From the NCBI GenBank assembly GCA_017445115.1, contig JAFSUU010000119.1, forward strand, positions 1-60,354: 60,354 nucleotides of DNA, given 5' to 3'. Positions 16,513-26,145 of this stretch are shown one piece after another. The stretch comes from Clostridia bacterium. Lineage in GTDB: Bacteria > Bacillota_A > Clostridia > Oscillospirales > CAG-272. Positions within the stretch are counted from its first letter, which is position 1. Each line of letters starts with the position of its first letter. The notes under the pieces were generated by a model that was not told the DNA's origin, ran no database searches, and saw only the letters and a list, made by a program, of their open reading frames with translations. A program made the translations under genes and the position numbers.

Positions 16513-17995
16513 CTGTCTCGATATCTCCAAATGATTCTTCCTGTATATCAGTTTGTTCTTCTTCCGAATGACCGGTTTCTTCATTTGAAACTGATTCCGT
16601 CTCGGCGGGTACCTCGCTTTGCGGTTCGGCTGTTAATTCTTCTTGCAAAGGATCCGGTTCGCTTGGCTTTTCAGTTTCAAAAAGATCCGGTTCCGGCTCT
16701 TCCGGTTCTTTTTCAACAACAAGTCCGAGAACCGGCTCGGTGTCGTCTTCCGGTTCCGCGATATCAGTTCGAGAATAAATGAATTCTTCGCCGTTACCGC
16801 GGATGATATCCGACGCATCCATAGCAACATCGAGAGCATCGAGGAAGACATAGTCTTCGGGAGTCAGCGTTTCATAGCGAATGTTGTTAGGCGCTTTGGC
16901 GAACCGTTCTTCCGGGATTTCCGGCTCTTTTTCCTTTCCGCCCTGTACGTCGAATTCTCTTGCTGAGATCTCGCTGAGTTCGCCTATGATCTTAGGTCTG
17001 AGTTCATCGTTCGTAAGTTCACTTGCAAGCGTGCTGTCGATCTCGAAATCGTTTCTTATATTGTATCTGAAGATCATGTACTGAAGCGCAAGGGTCGAGT
17101 AAAGCTCTTTGATGTACTCTTCATCGACAGATTCAAGGTTCTCCTGTATGAGCATGCTGTAACCCGCACTGTCGTACATTTCGATAAATCTCCAGAGTTC
17201 AAGGCACTGCCTTAAATTCTTGTTTTTCAGTATCGCGTTCGTACGCATGACCGGAGGACGGATATAACTGCGCCCCATCATATGGACAAACTCGGAATCA
17301 GCATACGTCGAAACTATGCTGTTGAGTCTCTTGACCCTTTTCCAAAGGTCAGTGGTATATGAATAGTTCTGGTCGATCTTTTCATCATCGTCGTCGGACG
17401 ATTCCGCGATCTCGACGCGGAAATTCATTCTGACTTTAACTTTGTCGTGATCGAAGTTGTCTTTGAACTCAAGGCTGGTGGTTTTTTCATCCTGACCGGA
17501 CTTAAGAGCGATCTCATATCTGCGGTTTACGAAAATATATAGCCGGTTTATGAGAGTATTGATAAACTTATTCTCATACGTCTGGATCGTTTCTTCTTTG
17601 TAGACGTTGAGAAGTTGTTTCGGTATTATCGTGTCTCCTTCGATCTTCTGGATAAAGTTTGTGTGCTGTGAAAGATGCTGAAGAGTTCTGACGGTGACCT
17701 TACGCGCCTGCTCGGCGTTTACGATCTCCTCTTTCTCTTCGATGAACTTTGAAGGATTGCGGATAATGACGTCAAGCGCCGGAAGCGTATCCTCAATTAT
17801 ATTGACCCAGGTCTCGTCAATGGCACGCAGAAAGTATCGTTTTCTGAGCTCCACCGTCGCCTCGCCTTTTCTCATCCTGTCAAGGATGGTCTGAAAAGCA
17901 CCGTATTCCTGGACTATACTGTCTATGAAATACGTTGCGTCATCATAAACAGAGCGAAGCATACTCTCTTTGTTTGCTCCCGTGTTTTCAGCCAT
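16484..17995 (-). CDS. DUF2357-like partner of the AAA+ ATPase
   Basis: A 503-residue cytosolic protein. The segment RTLQHLSQHTNF followed by TIQTYENKFINTLINRL (about 100-165) resembles DUF2357 proteins that accompany McrB-type ATPases; I base this on remembered pattern, not a search. The last 90 or so residues are Glu/Pro-rich and low complexity, like the tails of the nearby signal peptidases. I see no nuclease motif. GGAGGAG precedes the ATG, 13 bases after the ATPase stop, so the two are certainly co-expressed. A role as the ATPase's adaptor is inferred. Confidence 0.6.
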   Translation of the reverse strand: MAENTGANKESMLRSVYDDATYFIDSIVQEYGAFQTILDRMRKGEATVELRKRYFLRAIDETWVNIIEDTLPALDVIIRNPSKFIEEKEEIVNAEQARKVTVRTLQHLSQHTNFIQKIEGDTIIPKQLLNVYKEETIQTYENKFINTLINRLYIFVNRRYEIALKSGQDEKTTSLEFKDNFDHDKVKVRMNFRVEIAESSDDDDEKIDQNYSYTTDLWKRVKRLNSIVSTYADSEFVHMMGRSYIRPPVMRTNAILKNKNLRQCLELWRFIEMYDSAGYSMLIQENLESVDEEYIKELYSTLALQYMIFRYNIRNDFEIDSTLASELTNDELRPKIIGELSEISAREFDVQGGKEKEPEIPEERFAKAPNNIRYETLTPEDYVFLDALDVAMDASDIIRGNGEEFIYSRTDIAEPEDDTEPVLGLVVEKEPEEPEPDLFETEKPSEPDPLQEELTAEPQSEVPAETESVSNEETGHSEEEQTDIQEESFGDIETDENRKDDEI

Positions 17996-18008
17996 ATCGG
18001 GCTCCTCC

Positions 18009-19619
18009 TTAATACATCATCTTCTGGAGACGCAGCAGGTAAGCTATGCACTCGTTCATCTCGCCTTTTCCGAACAGCTTTTCCATATACATTATCAAGC
18101 CGCGGATCTCGTCTCTGATGAGAGAGAGGTTGAGACCTTCAAATTTTCTGAAGACCTTTGTAGCGAGTATGTAGTCGATACCTTCAAGTTCCGTACCGCC
18201 GCAGGCGACGAATACGGGAACGAAAGTGCGAAGCTGTTTGATGATACGGTTACCGAACGCAACTCTGAATTTTTCGATAACATAGAGGTCGAGCGAACCG
18301 ATCTTCTTGATGACCTCGTCGCTGACCGGATGTTCTTCGATCGCTTTTTTGTAAAGCTCCTCAACGTACGAGTAGCTTATGCACTTCGGCGAAGTTTCAG
18401 GAGCATCGAACGGGATACCCTTGGAATCGAGGTTGATAACGAGCGCACGGTCGTAAACCTTATCGGAGATAGCGAACGTTGAGTCGTCGTTGTTAGCCGT
18501 ACCGATGTACCAGACGTTTTGCGGTATCTGGAGCTTACCGTCGCGAAGTCTCTGCGGGTCGCCCGGCCAAGCTGACGGAACAAGCTCGATCTTCCACTCT
18601 TCGGGGTTCGGCATTTCAAGGATTGAAAGCAGTTCGGCGAAGTAGTACTCGACACGCGCTATGTTCATCTCGTCGAGGATGATTATGTTGATATCGTCAT
18701 TGTAAGACGCCTCGTAGATTCTCTTGAGCACTTCGGTCTCGTTAAACTTCTTGGTAAACTCGTTGAAAAATCCGAAAAGCTCCGTTCTGTCTCTCCAGGA
18801 AGGCTGTACCGATGCGATCGTCGCGTCGACCTGGAAATACTTGCCGAGCATGTATGGAAGCGAAGTTTTACCTGTACCGGAAATACCCTGTAAAAGGATA
18901 AGCTTCGTAGAAGCGAGACCTGCGATCATCAGGCGGATGATCTTGATCTCATAATAAAGCTTGCTTCTCGAGCAGGAGTAGTTTCTGATATCGTCGCAGA
19001 GCTCTTCGAGACTCATAACGCGCTCATATTGAGGCGGCACGTAATACGTATACTTTTCGTCGACCGCGGACAGACGGTAGAAACGCTTGGAACCCGTATC
19101 CGCCGTGCCTTCTCTCGGAGCAGCGGCACTTTCCGCGGAACCCGTCGAGCCGGCAGGTGCGAGAGCACCGGCTGCAGCGCGGCTTTCCGCCGCGGCTTCG
19201 TTCTCGCTGGCGAAGAACGAACGAAGTTCTTCGTAAGTGACACCGGACGGATCGAACTTGTGAGCGAGGATCCTCTCTTTTTCTTCCGTGAGCTTAATAA
19301 CGTCACGGTGGAGGTCTGCGATCTCTTCAAGCATATCCTCGTTTCCGACGAGTGTTTTTCTGAATCTAAGATACTTTCTTATACCGATTACTATCAGGAA
19401 TATTATGCCCGCGAGGATAGCGTACATCAAAATTATTGCAAGTATGCACAATACCCACCCGAGAGCATTAAAGTCGTTTTTATACTGCGAAAGCTGGTCA
19501 AATAATTCCGGAAAATTGAAAAACTGGAATATCGCGTTAAAAACGCCTTTTATGCCGGTCCATAAACCTTCAAGCAGCTTGGTTATGAAAGCGAAGAACC
19601 AGTTCAAAAATGCATCCAT
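18009..19619 (-). CDS. Membrane-anchored McrB-like AAA+ ATPase
   Basis: A 536-residue protein. The N-terminus has one long hydrophobic segment (about 53-80) plus an amphipathic start, then a coiled stretch and an Ala-rich linker (140-175). The AAA+ domain has Walker A GISGTGKT (245-252), Walker B IIILDE (312-317), sensor GTAN (Asn376) and a likely arginine finger at about 391, typical of the McrB/dynein-related group. McrB proteins normally drive restriction; here there is no nuclease or methylase, and the gene lies between two SipW signal peptidases. I infer a membrane-surface remodelling or assembly role. GAAGG lies seven bases before the ATG. Confidence 0.82.
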   Translation of the reverse strand: MDAFLNWFFAFITKLLEGLWTGIKGVFNAIFQFFNFPELFDQLSQYKNDFNALGWVLCILAIILMYAILAGIIFLIVIGIRKYLRFRKTLVGNEDMLEEIADLHRDVIKLTEEKERILAHKFDPSGVTYEELRSFFASENEAAAESRAAAGALAPAGSTGSAESAAAPREGTADTGSKRFYRLSAVDEKYTYYVPPQYERVMSLEELCDDIRNYSCSRSKLYYEIKIIRLMIAGLASTKLILLQGISGTGKTSLPYMLGKYFQVDATIASVQPSWRDRTELFGFFNEFTKKFNETEVLKRIYEASYNDDINIIILDEMNIARVEYYFAELLSILEMPNPEEWKIELVPSAWPGDPQRLRDGKLQIPQNVWYIGTANNDDSTFAISDKVYDRALVINLDSKGIPFDAPETSPKCISYSYVEELYKKAIEEHPVSDEVIKKIGSLDLYVIEKFRVAFGNRIIKQLRTFVPVFVACGGTELEGIDYILATKVFRKFEGLNLSLIRDEIRGLIMYMEKLFGKGEMNECIAYLLRLQKMMY

Positions 19620-19655
19620 ACCTAAACCTTCATCCTATCAAAACTTGCAGTTAAA

Positions 19656-19684
19656 ATTATATAGCTACGCCGATTTTACGGCAA
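19656..19684 (-). promoter_or_regulatory. Internal promoter of the AAA+/DUF2357 genes
   Basis: Minus strand TTGCCG (19684-19679), 17-base spacer, TATAAT (19661-19656). It lies in the 100-base gap after the second signal peptidase gene, so the ATPase can be made independently. Confidence 0.6.
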
Positions 19685-19720
19685 GGCGGCCAAACGTTTC
19701 AGCGCTTGACCGCGTATTTG

Positions 19721-20545
19721 TCATTCGGGTTTTTCTTCTTTTTCAGCCTCTTCTGCGGGTTCTTCAACAGGCGCCTCGGCAGGCTCCTCAGCGGGTTCCT
19801 CTTCGGGCTCCTTCTGAGGCGTCTCAACGCTCTTTTGCTCGTTTTCGAGATTCTGCTGTCTTAAGTATTCCTCGATAGCCTTCTTCTTAATGAGCTCCTC
19901 GTCAGCGGCCGTGATCTGCTTCTTGTCGGAGTTCTTGACTTCGATGAGCTTACGAACGAACATGATGATCTCAAACAGGAAGAACACGATCAGCGGGATA
20001 ACTATCACGAAGAAGAATCCTGTAGGCTGGAGCAGGAAATTGATAACGTTGCCGAGCACCGGGATCTTAGTATCCTTTTCGGGGTCAAATACACTTATGA
20101 CGTCTGTCGGATTGACATTGTAATTATCCGCGAACTCGTTGTTGTCGCCCTGAGTCTTGTACTCACCGTCTATGATATCGATGATCCTGTGAGTATTGAT
20201 CTCGGGAGATCCGTCGCCGTCAAGGTCCGCTTTGAAAGATATGATCGTACCGACGGCAAGACCGGTCTTTTCATTATCAGCGAGCTTGCGGCTCAGAATA
20301 ATATCGCCCTTGTTGATAGTCGGAGCCATCGATTCGGAAAGAACCGGGCTTATCACTTTTCCGCCAACTGTGGGGATTCCGTCGGAGTTAGACTGAGCGG
20401 AAAAAGCAAAGATCGTGATCACGACGGCAATAACGATAAACAGCCACATCAGCACGTTGCCGATGATACTGAATACCTTTTTCTTGCCGGTCAGCTTCTT
20501 CTTTGAACCCTTCGTCTGAACGACTTCGGCAGATTCTTTTTTCAT
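19721..20545 (-). CDS. sipW: SipW-like type I signal peptidase (second copy)
   Basis: A 274-residue paralogue of the enzyme at 15754-16512. It has an N-terminal helix (about 24-48), catalytic Ser72 in SESMAPTI, His119 in NTHRI, Asp134 in QGDNN, and a helix near 165-190. The C-terminus is a Pro/Glu/Ala repeat (EEPAEEPAEAP). The loop between Ser and His is longer than in the other copy, so substrate choice may differ. The ATG at 20545 follows GGAGGGG by ten bases. It is the first gene of the operon, driven by 20636-20664. Confidence 0.87.
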   Translation of the reverse strand: MKKESAEVVQTKGSKKKLTGKKKVFSIIGNVLMWLFIVIAVVITIFAFSAQSNSDGIPTVGGKVISPVLSESMAPTINKGDIILSRKLADNEKTGLAVGTIISFKADLDGDGSPEINTHRIIDIIDGEYKTQGDNNEFADNYNVNPTDVISVFDPEKDTKIPVLGNVINFLLQPTGFFFVIVIPLIVFFLFEIIMFVRKLIEVKNSDKKQITAADEELIKKKAIEEYLRQQNLENEQKSVETPQKEPEEEPAEEPAEAPVEEPAEEAEKEEKPE

Positions 20546-20635
20546 AATAGATAACCCCTCCATAAAGGATATAAATTAATAACACGTTTAATGTTAAATA
20601 AACCGAGAATAAAAATCACCAGTTTACTTTTTAAT

Positions 20636-20664
20636 ATTATATAATATAAAAAGTCATTTGTAAA
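20636..20664 (-). promoter_or_regulatory. Promoter of the SipW/AAA+ operon
   Basis: Minus strand TTTACA (20664-20659), 17-base spacer, TATAAT (20641-20636); 11 of 12 bases match. Confidence 0.78.
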
Positions 20665-20679
20665 GAGTTTTTTTATGAA

Positions 20680-20728
20680 AAATAGCAAAAACGCTCGTCT
20701 TTTTCCGCAAATGCGGAAAAAGACGAGC
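20680..20728 (-). terminator. Terminator of the giant-protein operon
   Basis: A 17-bp perfect stem (20693-20709 with 20712-20728), then GTTTTTGCTATTTTT on the minus strand. It lies 30 bases after the stop of the giant protein and insulates the next promoter. Confidence 0.85.
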
Positions 20729-20760
20729 ATACACCGATCAATATAACGGTCAAGACCGTG

Positions 20761-23700
20761 TCAATTAAAGATAGTATAGTCGGGGAGCAGTCTTGCGTTC
20801 GTGTAGATGATGTAGTTTTTGTCGTTGGAATTCTGAAGCCTGTTTTCGTGGTCGGTCGACTTCACGAGCTCGACTTCGAGTTCCACCTTATAGTTGGAGT
20901 AGAAATACCCTGCCGTTTCGAACGGGCCGCCCGTTTTGACCTTGAAATCGATCGGGATGACGATATTCGGGTTAGGCGACGTCTGGTTCGGATCGTTCTC
21001 GTCGTTCAGCAGCGTGTCGTTGACTTCCGTTATCGGGAAATAGAATACGGCTCTCGTACCTCCTTCTCCCTCTGCCGCCGCCGTCGTGTACGTAACGCCG
21101 GTAAGAGTGAGGTTGGTGATGTAATTGCTTAAGACGAGCGGATTGCCGTAAGCGCTCTGCGTCAGACCGCCCTTGTTATAAAGCCTTATATAGCACTTGA
21201 CGGTATCGTATTCAAAATAGCGTTCCGTGTCGGCACCGACAGTTCTGGTGCCCACGACGTCGTCAAAGATCTCGGAGATATCGAGAACGCCGATCGTCGA
21301 AACGTCGACTTCCGTCTGATCGTTGGAGTCGAGCGGGTTTATACCGAGATTACCGTAGTCACCGCCGAAAGCGTCAGGAACGACGTTATAATACAGCGTA
21401 GCGCTGTTATCGTCGACGAGGCGGTAATAAGTGTAGTCGACCGCAGGAGCGACAGGAAGTTCTACAGACGAGTTGCTGAAAGCGGTGAGTCCGGGATCGA
21501 ATCCGATGTTCGAATATCCTGACATCTTGACGCCGGCAACTTCTGCCGCCTTTCCTTTTCTCGCCGGGAACTGATCGGAAATAGTCGATACTCCTTCGTA
21601 CTGAATGACGATCTGCGATTCTATAACAACCTCCCCGCCGTTCTTCAGGTATCGGTTAAGTGAGACCTGAGGCGAGAGCAGGTCTGACCTCGTCACGTAC
21701 TCGGCATAGTTGTTGTTGCCGTTGATAGCGGTGGTCAGATAATTGTTCCAGGGGATCAGGTCGGGGTTGTCACCCGGGTAATAAACTCTGTATTTACTGT
21801 AAGTTCTGACCCCGTTTTTATCACTGTAATAGAGGTTCGGGTCGCCGGACGAAGGATCCCCGGCTATGATCTTTCTCGACGAATATCCGCCGCCGTCGAG
21901 CTCGTCGAGGCGCGTGAGATTAACGATAAAGCTCTGATAGACCTGAATATCCGAAGTTGTGTTGTCTTCGATCGTGTTGGTGAAGACAGTCCTGATATAT
22001 GAGTTGTTTATCAGAGATATCTTCGTCGTCATCGTCGCAGTCAGAGTGTCGTTGTCGTACGCGGTGATGACAGATTTGTCGTTTCCGGGAACCATTGACT
22101 GTTCCGACTGGACAAATACGTTGGCGGTATAGACGTGCGCACCGTCTTCTCCGGCGCCGCGGTTTCTCATCTTCGACGGATATTCCGACTCATCGAATCC
22201 GTTCGGAGCGGTAGCCATATAATGGCAGAAGACCGCGTCGTCTTCGTTCGCAGGCTTTTTAGTGAAGAAAGTCAGATAATACGACTCCTTTAGCGGCACG
22301 CGATCGCTGTCACCGAGATTGTTATAATCGAGTTCAATGGCGCAGGTGCCGCCCGATTCTACCGGCTTGTAATAATCGTCCCCGATCTTTACGGTTGCAG
22401 TTGAGGTGTCTTCGCCGGAGGCAAATTTCTTATAAGTGCTTCCGGAAACCTCTTTCAGACTGATCATATCGTTGAACTGAACGGGGGTGAACGGAGTGCC
22501 GTCGGCGGAGGTGAATTCACCAAGCTCTAATACTCCGCTCACGGAGTTATAAGCGTCTCCGAACGTCGAATAATACGGCATTCCTCCCCGGTTTGCATCG
22601 ACAAGGACAAGGATCGTATCGCTCGGCCAGTCTACCACCGTACCGGCGGGGATCACAACGCCCGCCGCCTCCTGCTTCGTAAAGACAAGGTTCTTACTAT
22701 AGTTGCGGAGCAGCGACTCGCCCGAGTTGATGACGCTCTGAAGTTCCGACTTGGTCCTTACGTAGTCATACTCGAAATACAGAGTCTCAGGAGAGCCGAG
22801 GTTCTCGATTATGGACTTGCCGAATCTGTTGTTGTCGCTGTACCACGTACTATAGTAGACCGTGCTCGTGCCGGTGGCGACTTTGAAGTCATACTTCAGC
22901 ATCTTCCTGACGATAACGGGAACGTAAAGATGGTAAGCGACTTTTGTGGTGTCGGCGGGATCGTAATACTTGACGTCGATCAGCGAGAAGAGTACGCCGT
23001 GATCATACGTGGGATCGACTTCGGTATCGGGGCTGCTGCTCTCCATATAAAATTGGCTGTTGCTCATTTTCAGATTTGGGTCAGCGCTCGTGTCGATCAC
23101 AAATCCGGAGCCGTTGTACTTCATCCTCTTGATCTCAATGCTGTAAACTGCAGGCTTATTATTATCGCTATACTTTATATCAGTGTTTGTAAGAAGTCTG
23201 ATATAGTTATTGACAAGAGCCGTCGAATTTAATTTGTTTGTGTCGTCGAGAACAAGAACAACGAAATCTTTGCCGTTGGCGCCGAAGTTGCTTCCCTGCT
23301 CGGCGTCAAACGTCGAGATCTTTGGTTCGTACTCGGCATAAGTTTTGAATATCGCCGTATATTCGCTGACGTTATTTACAGAGAAAGCGTATCTGTTGTC
23401 GTCAAAGATGTCTTCAAGCGGGATATCGTCAACGCTTGACGCGGCGGCGTCACCGGTCAGGAAAAGCGTGTCGGTACCGATATACGCCGAACCGTTCACC
23501 GTGACGTAAGGAGACGCGGGGGCGGCGAGGCGGAAATACTTTGTATTGCTGCTCAGCGTTGCGCTGTAACACTCAACGAAAGTGCCGGTCAAGTTATTCA
23601 AGGTTGCTGAACCGTCCGCGATATCGTATCTCGGCGTGATGGAAGCGTAGCTCGTTCCCGCGTAGAAGAAATACTTGTCGTCGCCTGTGCCGTTTATTTT

Positions 23701-26142
23701 TGCCGTCGTTGTGAGATCACACTCTACGTACGTTCCGCCAGTAGAATCTACGGTAGCTGTTCCGTTCGCGATAGAATACAGCGGAACGTCGGAATCAAAT
23801 TTGTCGTAAGTCGGGAAGTCAGTATTTTTATGGTTATCGGTTTCAAGCGACTTTCCGTTGAAATCCGCGAAAACGGTATAGCCGATGGTGTTCTTGCCAT
23901 TTTCATCAAGCAAACCGCCTAAATAGTCCTTTCCGCTTTCGGCATAATACCAACCCGAAAGGTGAGGTAGTTCATCAAAATTCTGGAGAGATATACCGAC
24001 GATCTTGATAGGAGACAACGTCAGATTGTTTCCGCATATTAGTCCGTTCACGTCGCAGTCTTCGTCTGGTTCAGAACCACCATTATCATAGTGATTAATA
24101 TTGATCCTATTAAGCAGTATATTGTGGCCGTAGACCGCAACTCTATAAGTATCATTAGTATGAGTACTTTGTTCACTGCATATGGAACCAATCAGTCCTC
24201 CTGCACCATTTTGAAGTACTTCTTGATCATAGTTAGTATTAGTACTTGCGCTAACGCCAACTCCACTAAACAATGGCGTTTTAGTGCTATTTTTATATCT
24301 TGTTTCCAGATTACAGTTATCAACTCGGAAGTCGTAAATATCTATATAGGCTTTTTTATTATTCGATGTACTCGTAACGCAGTTAAAGCTTCCGATAACC
24401 GAGCCAACACAAGACTCATTTCGCCAGTTAGGACTATCACCAGGATCTGTTGTCAATGATATAATATTTAAGTTCTCTATTTCTCCAAGATAAACGTTAA
24501 CAATAAAATCATCAGAGATTTTCTTTTGTATTCTACCGAAATATGCACCTGCACAACGGTATGCCGAAACTGACGCATAATTACCTTCGCTGATTAAACC
24601 GTCGATAGATGTATTTACAACCCTGTGATTACCCTTAACTGTCTCCTGAAACAGATATCCGACTATACCGCCTCCCATACTTCCGAGAACGTCAATCTTT
24701 TTAAGCGTCAAACCTGATACAGTTAAGTTACCAATAGCGTGCGCGCAGCCAATAATTCCGCCCGCAGAATCATAAGTCTGTAAGCTCGGGGCATTCGTTT
24801 TAACGCAGTAATCACTATCATTTGCCCCGATTATCGAAATATTTGAAATGTTCGCTTCTTTTGAACCTTTAATTTTACCGATGATCCCTCCGCAGCAAAC
24901 CTCAAAGTGTCTATTGTCTCTTGAATAACCCCCAACCTTGCTGGTCTCAGCTTTATTATATTTTCCCAAAATTTGTTTCAGATACACTACAGTATCTCCG
25001 CCGGTTCCGTATATATCAACCGTTCCATAACCGCTTGAATTGCTGATATAGCCGACAAATCCTCCGGTCTTTATCCACGAACTGACACTCAGAGCTTTTG
25101 AAAAATCTTTTGAAGCATCCGGTGTTCCGCAGTCAATGATCTCGGTCGTATTCCTTGCGTTATTAATCCAACCTACAAGTCCTCCGCTATTTCTAATTCC
25201 GTTTACTGTGAAAGTATCAAGAGTTACGTTTTTAATTCTGATCGAATAATCGGTATAACCCGCAACGCCTCCAACACTCAATATATTAGTTTGGTTTTTG
25301 CCAATACTGCTATAATCTGGAGTTCCACCGCCATTTGTATATACAAAATAATTAATTGAACCGGTTAGAGTGAAATCATGGATCGAATCACCGGTAGATG
25401 GAACATTGAACACTTTATTGAACAGTCCAAATCCTGTCGGCTCGAAAGATGGACAATTTTCAAAATCTTTTGTACCCGAATAGTCAGAATAACTCATCTG
25501 AAGATTTACGGTTGACTCGACTTGATTGCCATCTACCGTTGCGGAAGTACCGTGAAAATCTTTGAACTGAAGTTTGAAGGCATCAGCAGAATCGTAAATA
25601 TTTCCGATTCCTCTGTAACCCTGAGGCAGATTATAGGTGCCGGTGCTTGTAAGCGTGATGCTTGCAACTCTTGTATTACTGCCGCAGATACTTCTTGCAA
25701 AATACTTGCCGCTGTCTGAAGTATCTTTCGTGTACTGCCTTACAACGTAAGGAACAGATGACGCGCTGTTATACGTGTCATATACGGAAACCTTACTTGT
25801 ATAATCTGTAGAAGTTGCGCTTCCCACCTGATCGTACGACGCGCATCTCGTCTGAGTATATGAGCGGTACGCATTATACACAGAGGTCAAAGAAGAACTA
25901 TAATTCCCTGTTGAAGTGCTGTTGTATGCAGCGCCGCCGGCGCCGCTGTTGACGACACAGGAAAGGATATAGAGAGACTGTGCATCCGGGACAGTTATAG
26001 TATGATTTGTTTCACTATCAGCGTTTACTACAAGCTTATTGGCGGAACCCGGAACAACGTCGGGGATAACGTAGTTCTTCGTACCGTTGTTAAGCGAAGC
26101 CGAGCTAACGGCATAAGTTGACGCCTCGTTGAAGACGTATGC
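20761..26142 (-). CDS. C-terminal part of the giant beta-helix surface protein, in frame after an amber codon
   Basis: From the codon after the TAG at 26143-26145 this frame runs 1,793 sense codons without interruption. It carries glycine-rich GLUG-like beta-helix repeats (SVGGVAGYTDYSI, SGGLVGWINNARN, CCGGIIGKIKGS, AGGIIGCAHAIG), then long beta-rich domains. No C-terminal anchor or sortase motif is visible. The first TTG in frame (25890) has no ribosome binding site and lies inside the same fold, so this is not a separate gene but the rest of the protein that begins at 31692. Readthrough, a recent nonsense mutation or a sequence error are all possible. Confidence 0.8.
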   Translation of the reverse strand, partial: AYVFNEASTYAVSSASLNNGTKNYVIPDVVPGSANKLVVNADSETNHTITVPDAQSLYILSCVVNSGAGGAAYNSTSTGNYSSSLTSVYNAYRSYTQTRCASYDQVGSATSTDYTSKVSVYDTYNSASSVPYVVRQYTKDTSDSGKYFARSICGSNTRVASITLTSTGTYNLPQGYRGIGNIYDSADAFKLQFKDFHGTSATVDGNQVESTVNLQMSYSDYSGTKDFENCPSFEPTGFGLFNKVFNVPSTGDSIHDFTLTGSINYFVYTNGGGTPDYSSIGKNQTNILSVGGVAGYTDYSIRIKNVTLDTFTVNGIRNSGGLVGWINNARNTTEIIDCGTPDASKDFSKALSVSSWIKTGGFVGYISNSSGYGTVDIYGTGGDTVVYLKQILGKYNKAETSKVGGYSRDNRHFEVCCGGIIGKIKGSKEANISNISIIGANDSDYCVKTNAPSLQTYDSAGGIIGCAHAIGNLTVSGLTLKKIDVLGSMGGGIVGYLFQETVKGNHRVVNTSIDGLISEGNYASVSAYRCAGAYFGRIQKKISDDFIVNVYLGEIENLNIISLTTDPGDSPNWRNESCVGSVIGSFNCVTSTSNNKKAYIDIYDFRVDNCNLETRYKNSTKTPLFSGVGVSASTNTNYDQEVLQNGAGGLIGSICSEQSTHTNDTYRVAVYGHNILLNRININHYDNGGSEPDEDCDVNGLICGNNLTLSPIKIVGISLQNFDELPHLSGWYYAESGKDYLGGLLDENGKNTIGYTVFADFNGKSLETDNHKNTDFPTYDKFDSDVPLYSIANGTATVDSTGGTYVECDLTTTAKINGTGDDKYFFYAGTSYASITPRYDIADGSATLNNLTGTFVECYSATLSSNTKYFRLAAPASPYVTVNGSAYIGTDTLFLTGDAAASSVDDIPLEDIFDDNRYAFSVNNVSEYTAIFKTYAEYEPKISTFDAEQGSNFGANGKDFVVLVLDDTNKLNSTALVNNYIRLLTNTDIKYSDNNKPAVYSIEIKRMKYNGSGFVIDTSADPNLKMSNSQFYMESSSPDTEVDPTYDHGVLFSLIDVKYYDPADTTKVAYHLYVPVIVRKMLKYDFKVATGTSTVYYSTWYSDNNRFGKSIIENLGSPETLYFEYDYVRTKSELQSVINSGESLLRNYSKNLVFTKQEAAGVVIPAGTVVDWPSDTILVLVDANRGGMPYYSTFGDAYNSVSGVLELGEFTSADGTPFTPVQFNDMISLKEVSGSTYKKFASGEDTSTATVKIGDDYYKPVESGGTCAIELDYNNLGDSDRVPLKESYYLTFFTKKPANEDDAVFCHYMATAPNGFDESEYPSKMRNRGAGEDGAHVYTANVFVQSEQSMVPGNDKSVITAYDNDTLTATMTTKISLINNSYIRTVFTNTIEDNTTSDIQVYQSFIVNLTRLDELDGGGYSSRKIIAGDPSSGDPNLYYSDKNGVRTYSKYRVYYPGDNPDLIPWNNYLTTAINGNNNYAEYVTRSDLLSPQVSLNRYLKNGGEVVIESQIVIQYEGVSTISDQFPARKGKAAEVAGVKMSGYSNIGFDPGLTAFSNSSVELPVAPAVDYTYYRLVDDNSATLYYNVVPDAFGGDYGNLGINPLDSNDQTEVDVSTIGVLDISEIFDDVVGTRTVGADTERYFEYDTVKCYIRLYNKGGLTQSAYGNPLVLSNYITNLTLTGVTYTTAAAEGEGGTRAVFYFPITEVNDTLLNDENDPNQTSPNPNIVIPIDFKVKTGGPFETAGYFYSNYKVELEVELVKSTDHENRLQNSNDKNYIIYTNARLLPDYTIFN

Positions 26143-26145
26143 CTA
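26143..26145 (-). other. In-frame amber (TAG) codon splitting the giant protein
   Basis: The minus strand reads GTC GTT TAG GCA TAC at codon 1850. The frame stays open for 1,849 codons before it and 1,793 after it, and both sides have the same repeat style. One C-to-T change from CAG would create it. TAG acts as a true stop at 13069-13071, so a reassigned genetic code is unlikely. Confidence 0.9.

Noticed and set aside
18009..19619. Type IV (McrBC) restriction system
   Set aside because: No McrC nuclease motif in the partner, membrane anchor on the ATPase, and an operon with signal peptidases.
20761..26145. Alternative genetic code (TAG as sense) to explain the giant-protein interruption
   Set aside because: The HD-GYP gene ends with TAG at 13069-13071, immediately followed by a terminator, at the expected end of its domain.
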